Position numbers and translations under genes: made by a program. The notes beneath the pieces were generated by a model. The model was not told where the DNA came from. It ran no database searches and worked only from the letters and a program-made list of their open reading frames with translations. Shown here one piece after another: positions 36,382-44,676 of a stretch of DNA of 64,000 bases. Numbering within the stretch: the first letter of the stretch is position 1; each line of letters opens with the position of its first letter. This DNA is from Methanohalophilus portucalensis (GTDB lineage: Archaea; Halobacteriota; Methanosarcinia; Methanosarcinales; Methanosarcinaceae), in the NCBI RefSeq assembly GCF_002761295.1, contig NZ_CP017881.1:1227069-1291068 (forward strand), read 5' to 3'.

Positions 36382-37033
36382 GATGCTTGACTATATCTTC
36401 AAGAATTGGGCCTGGAATTCCCACAAGCATTTCGTCCCTGCCTATATCGGTTGTCCTGCGACATCCGAAACATCCCATGGAAAAATTTACATCTCCGGTC
36501 TGGATGGGAATTATAGTTGAATCCACACAGGTGGCCTGGAACGGTGCTGTGCTCAGGGTTACCCTTCCTCCCTTTTCAAAAGTAAACGCTGGTACAATCC
36601 AGTAAAGGGTTTCCGGAAGATCGATCAGGACTACTACATCGGGCTTAAAGTCAGCCTTTTCAAGAGGACAAACTACTGTTGCCTGCATGGAACACTCTTC
36701 GAATTCTGCCCTTTCCTCTATCATCTTAGCAGCTGCTTCATGTGTATCGAACATGCCGATTTTGGAGTGGAATTCTCCGCTTCTTACATTGTCAGGTGTT
36801 TCTAAAAGTCCCAGACTGGAACCGCCTACTACACATGCATGTTTATCTGCCGGAATCAAAAGACATTCGCCAGTCCTTGCTTTCATGATAGACTGGCAAT
36901 GGCGGGTTTTCTTCTCGGGTTGGTTAAAGTCTGCAGGAATATCTTCGCTCTTTTTAACCAATTTCACGGCTACTGGTTCGTATCTTAGTTGCAGTATTTC
37001 CTTGAGTTTGTCACTTATCACTTTATTTTCCAT
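36335..37033 (-). CDS. DUF169 family protein
   Basis: A 232-residue protein with the DUF169 pattern. It shows LRYEPVAVKLVKKSEDIP near the start, KTRHCQSIMKARTGECLLIP with conserved Cys residues, and a late NFSMGCFGCRRTTDIGRDEM. Members are common in methanogens and anaerobes, and the Cys placement suggests cofactor or metal binding; the function is unknown. It sits behind mrp with a 35-bp gap in a five-gene reverse cluster. Confidence 0.8.
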   Translation of the reverse strand: MENKVISDKLKEILQLRYEPVAVKLVKKSEDIPADFNQPEKKTRHCQSIMKARTGECLLIPADKHACVVGGSSLGLLETPDNVRSGEFHSKIGMFDTHEAAAKMIEERAEFEECSMQATVVCPLEKADFKPDVVVLIDLPETLYWIVPAFTFEKGGRVTLSTAPFQATCVDSTIIPIQTGDVNFSMGCFGCRRTTDIGRDEMLVGIPGPILEDIVKHLEKLYEKPIKKARGL

Positions 37034-37068
37034 AAAAATCCCCTTGCCCTTAAAAATAGAATGGAAGA

Positions 37069-37902
37069 TTAGTTGAACTTTTCTTCCACAGAATTAACGA
37101 TTAAATCGAACTTTTCTTTCCATATGGATTTATCATCATTGACATATACATCTCCTTTGTCTCCTGATGATGAAACATCGGGTTCGATAGGCAATGTGGC
37201 AAGTATAGGAGTGTTGAAATCTTTTGCAGCCTTTTCTACAGATTCGCCGCCAAAGACCTGTATTTCTTCATTGCAGTGCGGGCATATTACACCGCTCATG
37301 TTTTCGACCATTCCAATAACAGGTACTTCCAGCATTTCTGTAAATTTCAGGGATTTCCTTACACTTGTAAGTGCTACATCCTGGGGAGTTGTGACTACGA
37401 TGGCACCGTCAACTTTGCCCAGCAACTGTACTATACTCAATGGTTCATCTCCTGTGCCCGGAGGCAGGTCTATGATCAGGTAGTCCAGCACTCCCCAATC
37501 AACTTCTTCAAGGAATTGTTTTATGGCTCCCATCTTGGCAGGCCCTCTCCAGACCACAGGGGAATCCTGATCGTCCAGCAGTAAACCTATGGACATAACC
37601 TTGAGGTTATCGGCAACCTGTACAGGCAGGATTCCCTTTTCTCCTACTTCAGGTCTCTTGTCAGCAATTCCAAACATTGTTGGAATACTTGGTCCATGAA
37701 TATCGCTGTCAAGCAGCCCGACCCTTTTCCCGCGTCTGGCAAGGGCTGCAGCGAGATTTGCGGAAACGGTACTCTTTCCTACCCCGCCTTTGCCACTCAT
37801 TACCATGAGCTTGTTTTTTATTCCGCGCAGATTCGATACGAGTTTTGGCTCTTCAACTTTGGAATTTACCAGACTTTCAGCTGACTGTATGTTTTGACTC
37901 AT
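37069..37902 (-). CDS. Mrp/NBP35-family Fe-S cluster carrier ATPase
   Basis: A P-loop scaffold that binds and delivers iron-sulfur clusters in the cytosol. It has the deviant Walker A GKGGVGKSTVSANLAAAL, the switch I DSDIHGPSIPTMFG, the DYLIIDLPPGTGDEPLS motif and the cluster-binding CPHC in the C-terminal half (VICPHCNEE). The length of 277 residues is normal. It lies 14 bp downstream of the DUF134 gene. Confidence 0.92.
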   Translation of the reverse strand: MSQNIQSAESLVNSKVEEPKLVSNLRGIKNKLMVMSGKGGVGKSTVSANLAAALARRGKRVGLLDSDIHGPSIPTMFGIADKRPEVGEKGILPVQVADNLKVMSIGLLLDDQDSPVVWRGPAKMGAIKQFLEEVDWGVLDYLIIDLPPGTGDEPLSIVQLLGKVDGAIVVTTPQDVALTSVRKSLKFTEMLEVPVIGMVENMSGVICPHCNEEIQVFGGESVEKAAKDFNTPILATLPIEPDVSSSGDKGDVYVNDDKSIWKEKFDLIVNSVEEKFN

Positions 37903-37916
37903 TTTAATGACTCCAT

Positions 37917-38222
37917 TTATTCAGTAGTGTAATTTCCGCCTTTGATATCTATGGCCTGCCCTTCAACAAGAGCTCTGGCGACTTTTTTTCTCGCATTTTT
38001 CAGTTCTTCCCAGAAAGCCCTTCTGGAAATTCCCATCTCAAGGGCTGCTTCTTCCTGTGTCAGCTCATCCACATCCACAAGCCGGATGGCCTCCAGTTCC
38101 TCAAATGCGAGTTCTATTACCTCAACTTCAGACCTTGGTATGCCGCAGGGTTTAAAGCACATAATATTGGGCTCTGCCCTTATCCTACGGGGGCATTTTG
38201 GTCTTCCTCTCCTGCATTTCAT
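37917..38222 (-). CDS. DUF134 family putative DNA-binding protein
   Basis: A 101-residue UPF0251/DUF134 protein. The N-terminus is Cys- and Arg-rich ([14 protein letters not shown]), and a helix-turn-helix of sigma-70 region 4 type follows ([20 protein letters not shown] is its core, allowing for the local sequence VDELTQ). Members are predicted regulators often adjacent to Mrp ATPases, as here. A 14-bp palindrome just upstream is a candidate site for autoregulation. Confidence 0.85.
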   Translation of the reverse strand: MKCRRGRPKCPRRIRAEPNIMCFKPCGIPRSEVEVIELAFEELEAIRLVDVDELTQEEAALEMGISRRAFWEELKNARKKVARALVEGQAIDIKGGNYTTE

Positions 38223-38233
38223 AAGTTAACCAA

Positions 38234-38247
38234 TCACCCATAGGTGA
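38234..38247. promoter_or_regulatory. Palindrome in the shared DUF134 / Orc1-Cdc6 promoter region
   Basis: TCACC, spacer CATA, GGTGA. The AT-rich TATATAAA just beside it (about 38252-38260) can serve as TATA box in both directions. For the DUF134 gene the palindrome falls between TATA box and start, where a repressor would act. Confidence 0.45.
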
Positions 38248-38333
38248 GCAAATATATAAAGGATTCCAAATTGCCCTGCAAAAAAGCTATTATATTTACA
38301 GGGGAATTTTATACTAGGTTTAGGAGTCAGGAT

Positions 38334-39449
38334 ATGAAAAATAATATGCTTCTCTGGGATGAGACAATTTTCAGAGACCCCATCGTACTGGAGCTGGATT
38401 ATCTTCCCGAACAATTTATGCACCGGGATTCTCAGTTACAATCTCTCATCTATAGCTTAAAGCCTGCAGTAAAAGGTATGAGACCTATTAATTGTCTTGT
38501 TTATGGTCCACCCGGTACCGGAAAAACCAGTGCTGTATTGAAGGTTTTTGAAGAAATAGAAGCACATACCTCGGATGTGGTCCTGGTTAAGATAAATTGC
38601 CAGATGGATTCCACTCGCTTTGCTGTTGTTTCACGCATATATCGTAAACTTTTCAATATAGACCCGCCGTCTTCAGGAGTAGCCTTCAGGAAACTTTTTG
38701 AAAAGATTGTCCTGAAACTTATCGAAAAGGACAGGGCAATGGTGGTGTGTCTGGATGACATCAATTATTTGTTCCACGGCGGACATGCCGATGAGATCAT
38801 GTATTCCATACTACGGGCCCATGAACAGTATCCCGGTGTGAAAATGGGTGTGATTGCGATTGTAAGTGATACGGGGAAACTTTACAGGTTTGATCCAAAG
38901 GTGAGTTCTGTATTCCTGCCTGAAGAGATTGAATTTCCTCCTTATTCTTATGACGAAATAGGAGACATCATTTCTTCCCGAATCCAGCTGGCTTTTTATC
39001 CGGAAGTAGTTCCGGATCAAGTCAGAGAAAAAATAGTGAATTATGTCGATGTGACCGGTGATCTGCGTGTTGGTATCGATTTACTCAAGAGATCGGGCCT
39101 GAATGCAGAAAAAAGGGCAAGCAAAAACATTTCAGAGGATGATGTGGATAAGGCCTATGAATCATCACGTCTTTTGCATTTGAGGCGTAACATATCATCC
39201 CTTTCAGAAAATGAAAAAGAGATCTTGCGGCTTGTGGCGGAAAATGATGAAATCAAAGCAGGCGAACTTTACGAACTTTTCAATGGCAATAATGAATTGG
39301 GATATACCCGGTTTTATGGGTTGGTGAATAAATTAAAAGATTCACATTATCTGGATGTTTCGTTTTCAGGTGAAGGTATGCGGGGCAGAACCCGTATTAT
39401 TCGTCTGAACTATCCTGCAGATGATGTAATAAAATGCATTAGGGGTTGA
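38334..39449 (+). CDS. Orc1/Cdc6-family replication initiator
   Basis: A 371-residue AAA+ protein with the Orc1/Cdc6 layout. The N-terminus is LDYLPEQFMHRDSQL, Walker A is [12 protein letters not shown], and Walker B is VVCLDDINYLF, where the second acidic residue is Asp and not the usual Glu. The sensor-2 region is TGDLRVGIDLLKRS, and a C-terminal winged helix (ENEKEILRLVAENDEIKAGE) follows. The start at 38334 has AGGAG seven bases before it; the longer frame from 38244 would overlap the TATA box. Sequence features suggest a diverged paralogue (Cdc6-2 type); I see no origin recognition boxes next to it, so a nearby origin is not claimed. Confidence 0.85.
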   Translation: MKNNMLLWDETIFRDPIVLELDYLPEQFMHRDSQLQSLIYSLKPAVKGMRPINCLVYGPPGTGKTSAVLKVFEEIEAHTSDVVLVKINCQMDSTRFAVVSRIYRKLFNIDPPSSGVAFRKLFEKIVLKLIEKDRAMVVCLDDINYLFHGGHADEIMYSILRAHEQYPGVKMGVIAIVSDTGKLYRFDPKVSSVFLPEEIEFPPYSYDEIGDIISSRIQLAFYPEVVPDQVREKIVNYVDVTGDLRVGIDLLKRSGLNAEKRASKNISEDDVDKAYESSRLLHLRRNISSLSENEKEILRLVAENDEIKAGELYELFNGNNELGYTRFYGLVNKLKDSHYLDVSFSGEGMRGRTRIIRLNYPADDVIKCIRG

Positions 39450-39453
39450 TATT

Positions 39454-39990
39454 CTGGAAACCCGTACAAAAGTATGGCTGACACATGAAGGCAAACCTGT
39501 GATTGGTGCCGGTAAGGTACGTCTCCTGAAAGCTATAGATGAAGAAAAATCCCTGAAAAAAGCCTGTGAAAAACTCCATATCTCTTACAAACATGCCTGG
39601 AACATATTGAAGAAGATGAATTTGAGAATCGGACATGATGTTGTAAGGACTGTAAGGGGGGGTAAGGAGCAGGGTACTTTTCTTACAGAGTATGGAAGGG
39701 ATCTGATAAATCAATATGAGCTGAATCGGGATTATGTTGACAGGATGGTGGAGGAGGAATTATCCTCTGAAAATGTGGGTGAGATCAACAATATTCCCTG
39801 TAAGGTCAGTAAAGTAAAATCTTTTGATGGAATTTCCAGAATCCAGATTGAATTTGAGTCTGCAGTATTAACTTCTATAATGGGAGAAAAGGATTTGGAA
39901 GATCTGGATATCGATGAAGGGGATGAAGTAATAGCTACTATTCGGGCTGTCGATATAGGTATTTCTCCTGCAAAAAATGAGGGGGAATAA
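39454..39990 (+). CDS. ModE-type molybdate-responsive regulator, probable CTG start
   Basis: An N-terminal ModE-type winged HTH ([20 protein letters not shown], then [12 protein letters not shown]) and a C-terminal TOBE/Mop domain ([20 protein letters not shown]) that would bind molybdate or tungstate. Family members begin with a stretch like [14 protein letters not shown], which here is encoded from 39457. Two in-frame TAA codons lie at 39427-39432, and no ATG, GTG or TTG occurs before GTG 39499. The most likely start is therefore CTG 39454, seven or eight bases after AGGGG; ATT 39451 is the alternative. GTG 39499 would cut off the conserved start. It follows orc1/cdc6 by four bases. Confidence 0.8.
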   Translation: METRTKVWLTHEGKPVIGAGKVRLLKAIDEEKSLKKACEKLHISYKHAWNILKKMNLRIGHDVVRTVRGGKEQGTFLTEYGRDLINQYELNRDYVDRMVEEELSSENVGEINNIPCKVSKVKSFDGISRIQIEFESAVLTSIMGEKDLEDLDIDEGDEVIATIRAVDIGISPAKNEGE

Positions 39991-39992
39991 AT

Positions 39993-40757
39993 CTGCGACT
40001 GCTTTCCTGGAATGTCAATGGTTTGCGGGCAGTTGCTAAAAAAGGATTTCTGGAATGGTTTGATTCTGAGTCACCTGATATCCTGTGTTTGCAGGAGACA
40101 AAAGCCCGCCCTTCCCAGCTGCCGCCGAATGTCAGGCGCATAGATGGTTATTACAGTTATTTCAGTGCTGCTGAAAGGAAAGGTTATAGCGGGGTTGCCC
40201 TTTACAGTAAGGTCCAGCCACAAGAGGTTCGTTATGGTTTTGGTATAAACCGCTTCGACCATGAAGGTAGGATTTTAATCGCTTTTTATGATGATTTTGT
40301 ACTTTTTAATATTTACTTTCCCAATGGTAATTCTTCGGCTGAAAGACTTCAGTATAAAATGGATTTCTATGAGTCTTTCCTGGATTATGCACAGGGCTTA
40401 AAAGACAAGGGATATTCCATAGTTGTATGTGGGGATTTGAATACGGCTCATAAACCGGTTGATATTGCAAGACCAAAGCAAAATGAAAACCGTTCCGGTT
40501 TTCTCCCAATTGAAAGGGAATGGATTGACAAGTTTCTTTCCCATGGTTTCCTTGACACTTTCAGGCTTTTCAATAATGAAGGAGGCAATTATACCTGGTG
40601 GGATTTGAAAACCAAAGCACGGGATCGTAATGTGGGATGGAGGCTGGACTATTTCTTTGTAAGTGATGATATGGAGCTGAATGTAACCGAGGCTTCTATT
40701 TTAAGGGAAGTGACTGGTTCGGATCATTGTCCTGTTGGAATTACGCTTCAATTTTAA
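39993..40757 (+). CDS. xthA: Exodeoxyribonuclease III, probable CTG start
   Basis: An AP endonuclease/3'-exonuclease for base excision repair. The N-terminal [11 protein letters not shown] with its catalytic Asn, CLQETKA with the metal Glu, VCGDLNTAH and the final GSDHCPVGI His are all present. The conserved SWNVNG must be included, yet the in-frame stop at 39978-39980 leaves only ATA 39987 and CTG 39993 or 39999 as possible starts. CTG 39993 stands seven bases after GAGGGGG and gives the normal N-terminus. It overlaps nothing and follows the ModE stop by two bases. Confidence 0.9.
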   Translation: MRLLSWNVNGLRAVAKKGFLEWFDSESPDILCLQETKARPSQLPPNVRRIDGYYSYFSAAERKGYSGVALYSKVQPQEVRYGFGINRFDHEGRILIAFYDDFVLFNIYFPNGNSSAERLQYKMDFYESFLDYAQGLKDKGYSIVVCGDLNTAHKPVDIARPKQNENRSGFLPIEREWIDKFLSHGFLDTFRLFNNEGGNYTWWDLKTKARDRNVGWRLDYFFVSDDMELNVTEASILREVTGSDHCPVGITLQF

Positions 40758-40813
40758 GGGACAACAATGAAGAGGGAATTCTTCTCTGTCATCTTGTTGA
40801 GGGTCTGTTTTTG

Positions 40814-41068
40814 CAGTTCTGGTTTTTCAGAAAGTTATTTTTCAGGGACTCCAGTTGTTAATCAAAGTGATTAATATTAATCATTCAGATAAAGTTGTGT
40901 TGAAAAAAATAATATATACCATCACGTCGAATGAGAATTTGCAATGTGGAGTTCCGATGAATGTTAACCAACCAGAACTCCACATTGGCCCAAAGGCAGG
41001 CTCAAGTTTGATGTTTACAGTATATAAGCGTAGCTTTGCCTCGGGGTAAATTGAACAAATGAGGTAAA
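40814..41068 (+). promoter_or_regulatory. Palindromic promoter cassette, copy 1 (core 40927-41046)
   Basis: First of three copies of the same upstream cassette. The 120-bp core is gap-free between copies. In it, CAATGTGGAGTTC (40942-40954) and GAACTCCACATTG (40975-40987) form a perfect 13-bp inverted repeat around a 20-base loop. One TATA-like box (AATAATATATAC, 40908-40919) precedes it and another (TATATAAG, 41021-41028) follows. The downstream box fits the ATG at 41073 with a leader of about 20 bases carrying GAGGT. Function is unknown; see the finding on the three copies. Confidence 0.8.
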
Positions 41069-41072
41069 TAAA

Positions 41073-41585
41073 ATGAAAAGTAAAGGAATTAAAATTGGGT
41101 CACTACTCATGGCACTCCTGCTTGTGAGCGTGTTATTTGTTTCATTTGCTAGTGCAAATGAGATTTCCCAGAATGATTTAGAGATAAAGAATGCAGAATC
41201 ATTAGTTACCGACAAAAGTACTGCATCTGGATTCGTAATGTTTTCAGATAAATCATCTACTAGGTCAGGAGTCACTTATGATCTAGACGTCACCATAACT
41301 GGAGTAAAATCATCTGGAAGTTACTGGTATACTCTCTATGGTGATTCTACTGCAACTGCATCTGAAAACATTGATTATATTCAAGCTTCTGGAACACTTA
41401 TGGGTCCAACACTTACTGCCAACTATGGGCCAGCAGGCCGCTACAATGATGATTCAACAGTTGCATCTGGAACATTAACTGATTATTATTTCTGGCAAAC
41501 AACATATCAAAATCAAGGACATGGAATGTATCGAATAAATGGAGTAAATTATTATCTCGATTCGACTGCATCTATTACGACATAA
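41073..41585 (+). CDS. Small secreted protein of unknown function
   Basis: A 170-residue protein not recognised. A clear signal peptide (KIGSLLMALLLVSVLFVSFA, cleavage after SFASA) is followed by a Ser/Thr/Tyr-rich mature part without Cys, containing SGSYWYTLYGDST and TDYYFWQTTYQNQGHGMYRI. It has no C-terminal anchor and is probably released or bound to the surface non-covalently. The pattern of short aromatic strands suggests a beta-sandwich. It lies directly downstream of cassette copy 1 and is followed by two genes that could be co-transcribed. Confidence 0.75.
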   Translation: MKSKGIKIGSLLMALLLVSVLFVSFASANEISQNDLEIKNAESLVTDKSTASGFVMFSDKSSTRSGVTYDLDVTITGVKSSGSYWYTLYGDSTATASENIDYIQASGTLMGPTLTANYGPAGRYNDDSTVASGTLTDYYFWQTTYQNQGHGMYRINGVNYYLDSTASITT

Positions 41586-41625
41586 AGTCAATTGCTGATG
41601 ATGAACAGAAGAAGGTGTAGAGTAA

Positions 41626-42312
41626 ATGAGTAAAAAAGAATTAGTCATTCTTCCTTTTTTTATTTTTTTTGTGATTACTATTTGCTTATATGGTTTTTTT
41701 GCAGATGAACAATCGAAAGTAAATCTGAATAATATTTCAGCTAAAGAAAGTCTTCTCAATGGAAATAGTATTTACGGCTATGAAACAGGATATGCTAATA
41801 AAAATTTAAAAACCATATCCTCAAATTCTATGGATGAAAGTCAACCGGAAATCCTAGAAATTGATAAATTAAAAGTTCCAGGTACAATTGCAATGGCAAC
41901 ATCAGATTCATATCCCTTCAAAAAAAATGAGGTTTGGAATAAGTCATATATTAAAGAAGGCGAATCTATCAAAAGCTATGTCCTTCTAGCAAATTACAAA
42001 AATAAATCGCATGATTTTTTGGTATTTAACTTAGTTAATTACACGCAGAAACCAAGTTCTTTGGGAGGGAATTCATCTACAACTCATCATCTAACTTTGG
42101 AAAAAGATAGTTATACCGTTTTTACATTAGAAACACAACCTTTCGAACAAGTCGGAGAGTATCTTTTTCAAGTGGTTGTAGTAATCGATCCTTATGAAGC
42201 CGAACCTACTGGTAAATACGGATTTTTGGATACAGGTTATTTATATCTGTCTCCAAAGGTATTGGTAAATGTAACTAAGACAGGGATAAATAAAAATTAT
42301 ATCTATGAATGA
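41626..42312 (+). CDS. Membrane-anchored extracellular protein of unknown function
   Basis: A 228-residue protein with one N-terminal hydrophobic segment (ILPFFIFFVITICLYGFF) that may be an uncleaved anchor. The rest is an Asn- and Ser-rich extracellular domain with several NxS/T sites and a strand-rich core (IKSYVLLANYKNKSHDFLVF, then VFTLETQPFEQVGEYLFQVV), like the extracellular Ig-like part of DUF1616-type proteins. The base composition is visibly AT-rich. No function can be given. It lies between the small secreted protein and a membrane protein, all on the plus strand. Confidence 0.65.
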   Translation: MSKKELVILPFFIFFVITICLYGFFADEQSKVNLNNISAKESLLNGNSIYGYETGYANKNLKTISSNSMDESQPEILEIDKLKVPGTIAMATSDSYPFKKNEVWNKSYIKEGESIKSYVLLANYKNKSHDFLVFNLVNYTQKPSSLGGNSSTTHHLTLEKDSYTVFTLETQPFEQVGEYLFQVVVVIDPYEAEPTGKYGFLDTGYLYLSPKVLVNVTKTGINKNYIYE

Positions 42313-42327
42313 TATGGGGATGGTAAT

Positions 42328-42630
42328 TTGAACAAGAATACAATCGAATGGATAATCATCGGAATTATATTTGTAACAATAATCACAGTAGCATTTTATA
42401 TGGGTCAACTACTATGGGGTGTAGGTGCAATAGTTATTGTTTTCTGGCTTTTCATGTTATCTGACTGCCTTCAACGAAGCACAGAAAATTTTCCGCGAGC
42501 CGGAGAATATGAGAAGTTAATCTGGTCAATCGTCCTAATTTTCTTGAATTTTATAGGTGCAATACTTTATTACTATATGGTCAAGCTACAGGATAATAAT
42601 ATAAAAATCTCCGAAGATTCGACTTATTGA
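42328..42630 (+). CDS. Small membrane protein (PLDc_N-like)
   Basis: A 100-residue protein with three hydrophobic segments. The C-terminal pair with the acidic linker (MLSDCLQRSTENFPRAGEYE, then KLIWSIVLIFLNFIGAILYY) resembles the phospholipase D-nuclease N-terminal domain family (PLDc_N), found also as stand-alone membrane proteins with no known activity. It follows the preceding gene by 15 bases and probably shares its mRNA; AT-rich. Confidence 0.65.
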   Translation: MNKNTIEWIIIGIIFVTIITVAFYMGQLLWGVGAIVIVFWLFMLSDCLQRSTENFPRAGEYEKLIWSIVLIFLNFIGAILYYYMVKLQDNNIKISEDSTY

Positions 42631-42688
42631 AAAGCACAAAGGATTCTAATAATAAAGAATTTTTATAAATCTGAAGTATCTGTAACAT

Positions 42689-43099
42689 TTGAATGGGGGT
42701 CAATTGGTTGAAGCCGAGTATCCCGTAATGAACGAAGTCACCTATAAAAAAAACATAAATGGGATGCCTGTTGAGGGTCCCGGTGACACCATAACTGTTT
42801 CACTTGGGGAAAATGGTGAAGTAACGTATTTCTCCAAAAGCTGGAGGACGCTGGAAGAAATCGGGACAACTGAAGTGATAAGTGGGGAGGAAGCTATAGA
42901 TAAACTGAAAGCAGGCCAGATTATGAGAAATACTGTAGGAAAAACCAGTCCTGTGATTGAAATTCACAAGGCAGAAATTGGTTATTTCTCAGCTACTCCG
43001 GATAGTGAACAGGAGTTTTATAAACCAGTGTGGATATTCAAAGGTGTCAACAGTAATGGTGGTAACGTAACGAGAATTGTAGGTGGGGTGGCTAAATAA
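42689..43099 (+). pseudogene. Probable truncated remnant of an extracellular protein gene
   Basis: The open frame follows a TAA at 42683 and its first possible start is TTG 42689; the first ATG is 42728. There is no signal peptide, although the sequence (EVTYKKNINGMPVEGPGDTI, then QEFYKPVWIFKGVNSNGG) looks like the C-terminal part of an exported protein. The neighbouring gene at 43130 ends with a comparable pattern, a YFD or YFS strand, a tyrosine-rich turn, then PAWK or PVWI. I therefore read it as a 5'-truncated gene; a genuine small cytosolic protein is possible. Confidence 0.5.
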
Positions 43100-43129
43100 T
43101 CCTCTATTCCCTTTTTTGAAGGCGATTAC

Positions 43130-43789
43130 ATGCAGAGGAAGAAAAAGATTGCAATTCAAGTTCTAATCATATTGATAATCATTTCCACAGTATTTTCCCC
43201 GCTTTATAGTGCCTTCAATTATTACCCGACAAAAGAAGAAATGGAGGGAGGCTTGTCTCTAGAGTACATCCCGCTTACAAAAATTGGCCAGTTGTGGGCA
43301 ATCCTGCAAAATCAGAGAGTCAGCCTGAATACAGAAGTTCCTGCAATATCAACAGATAAGTTACCGATTCTTCAGGGCAATGCTTCCTCGAGTGTCCTGT
43401 ATGTTGATTTCGAGGACTACATTGAGGAATGTGGCAGTTCTGCTGATGACATTTGTTTCCTTGTTACTAATCATAATATAACAAAAACCAGTATCAATAC
43501 AGGTAGATTAAATTCTATTGAACAGGTAAGGATAGATTATTCAGATGAACACATTCTCCATCAGGTGAAAAACGGTAACTTCGTCACAGATACAGGTGAT
43601 TATCCCATGTCACCATTGGGAAGGGTTAAAATTGTGGATGTTGAACTTGTTTATTTTGATCTCTTTGATTATTATCCCTATGGATACAAAGGTGAAACTA
43701 CATATTATCCCGCCTGGAAAATGACAGCTGAAACTTCCAATTATGGCGATGAAGTAATTATGATAAAAGCAATGGGAAAGCAACTGTGA
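43130..43789 (+). CDS. Exported protein of unknown function
   Basis: A 219-residue protein with a basic start and a hydrophobic export segment (IAIQVLIILIIISTVFSPLY). The mature part has two Cys residues (EECGSSADDICF), NxS/T sites and a C-terminal domain with KIVDVELVYFDLFDYYPYGY followed by TYYPAWKMTAETSNYGDEV, similar in plan to the upstream remnant and to PepSY-like domains. It carries no C-terminal anchor. Function unknown. Confidence 0.65.
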   Translation: MQRKKKIAIQVLIILIIISTVFSPLYSAFNYYPTKEEMEGGLSLEYIPLTKIGQLWAILQNQRVSLNTEVPAISTDKLPILQGNASSSVLYVDFEDYIEECGSSADDICFLVTNHNITKTSINTGRLNSIEQVRIDYSDEHILHQVKNGNFVTDTGDYPMSPLGRVKIVDVELVYFDLFDYYPYGYKGETTYYPAWKMTAETSNYGDEVIMIKAMGKQL

Positions 43790-43858
43790 TAAATGGAAAT
43801 TGAATAGTATTCAGGAGGTGGCTCTATCCACCGTTTATTTTTTAATTTTGGTCAAAAA

Positions 43859-44290
43859 ATGACAAATTTCAAAAAATTAATACTTCCAGTAATCATATCT
43901 TCAGGAATCGTTATTATTACAACTGGAATAGATTTTCTGGGAGATGCATTGCGCCCAGTAGTTGGTGATTTTCTGACCCTCCCAGTTGTGTTTTTCGGTA
44001 TGCTTCTTTTACCGTTAGCTCCCATCATATATGGATTGCTTACAGGGGATAGGATCGGGTCCGTTATTATTGGAGTTATACCTGTAGTCGGGCTTTTTCT
44101 TGACATATATTTTAGCTTAATCGTATCAGGTGAGTTTATCAGTACAAAGACATTTTCTTATTTTGGAATCCTTGCTATATTGGGTGGTCTGGTAGGATAT
44201 TTTGCAGCAAGAAAAGAAATAGAGTACAACATTCTTTCGATATGTTGTTTTCTGTTCTGGATGGTAATTTTTGTCAGAGGGATTAATTGA
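43859..44290 (+). CDS. Four-helix membrane protein of unknown function
   Basis: A 143-residue protein with about four membrane helices, for example LPVIISSGIVIITTGIDFLG, LLLPLAPIIYGLLTGD, and SYFGILAILGGLVGYFAARK. No catalytic motif or family is recognised. The ATG lies behind a weak ribosome site. It closes the first half of the island before cassette copy 2. Confidence 0.6.
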   Translation: MTNFKKLILPVIISSGIVIITTGIDFLGDALRPVVGDFLTLPVVFFGMLLLPLAPIIYGLLTGDRIGSVIIGVIPVVGLFLDIYFSLIVSGEFISTKTFSYFGILAILGGLVGYFAARKEIEYNILSICCFLFWMVIFVRGIN

Positions 44291-44414
44291 TTGAACTCAG
44301 GAAAATGCCATTTATCTGGCAATCCTGTATATATGAAGCATTGTGCCTGTAATGTTAGACCAATAGTGATCTTCTTCCCTATGCCGGATAAGCGGGAAAA
44401 AATTAATATTTTGT

Positions 44415-44676
44415 CTCCAGTTCTGGTTTTTAAGGAAGATGCTGGTCTCGGGAATTCCAGTCGTTAGTCAAAGTGATGAACACCATGGCACAGGTTAAAT
44501 TGAATTAGGGCAAATAATATATACGATAACGTCGAATGAGAATTTACAATGTGGAGTTCCGATGAATGTTAACCAACCAGAACTCCACATTGGCCCAAAG
44601 GCAGGGTTAGGTTTGCTGTTAACAGTATATAAGCGTAGCTTTGCCTCGGGGTAATTTGAACAAATGAGGTAAAGAC
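44415..44676 (+). promoter_or_regulatory. Palindromic promoter cassette, copy 2 (core 44532-44651)
   Basis: Second copy, about 92 percent identical to copy 1 across the 120-bp core by eye, and similar upstream (CAGTTCTGGTTTTT, AAAGTGAT and AAATAATATATAC are kept). The 13-bp inverted repeat is unchanged. The downstream TATATAAG box and GCTTTGCCTCGGGG block are also unchanged, and a GAGGT ribosome site precedes the ATG at 44677. The remaining stretch 44291-44414 between the previous gene and this copy holds only a weak inverted repeat (TGCCA/TGGCA, near 44305-44320). Confidence 0.8.

Noticed and set aside
38223-38333. Replication origin next to the Orc1/Cdc6 gene
   Set aside because: Only about 110 bp of intergenic sequence and no repeated origin recognition boxes that I can recognise.
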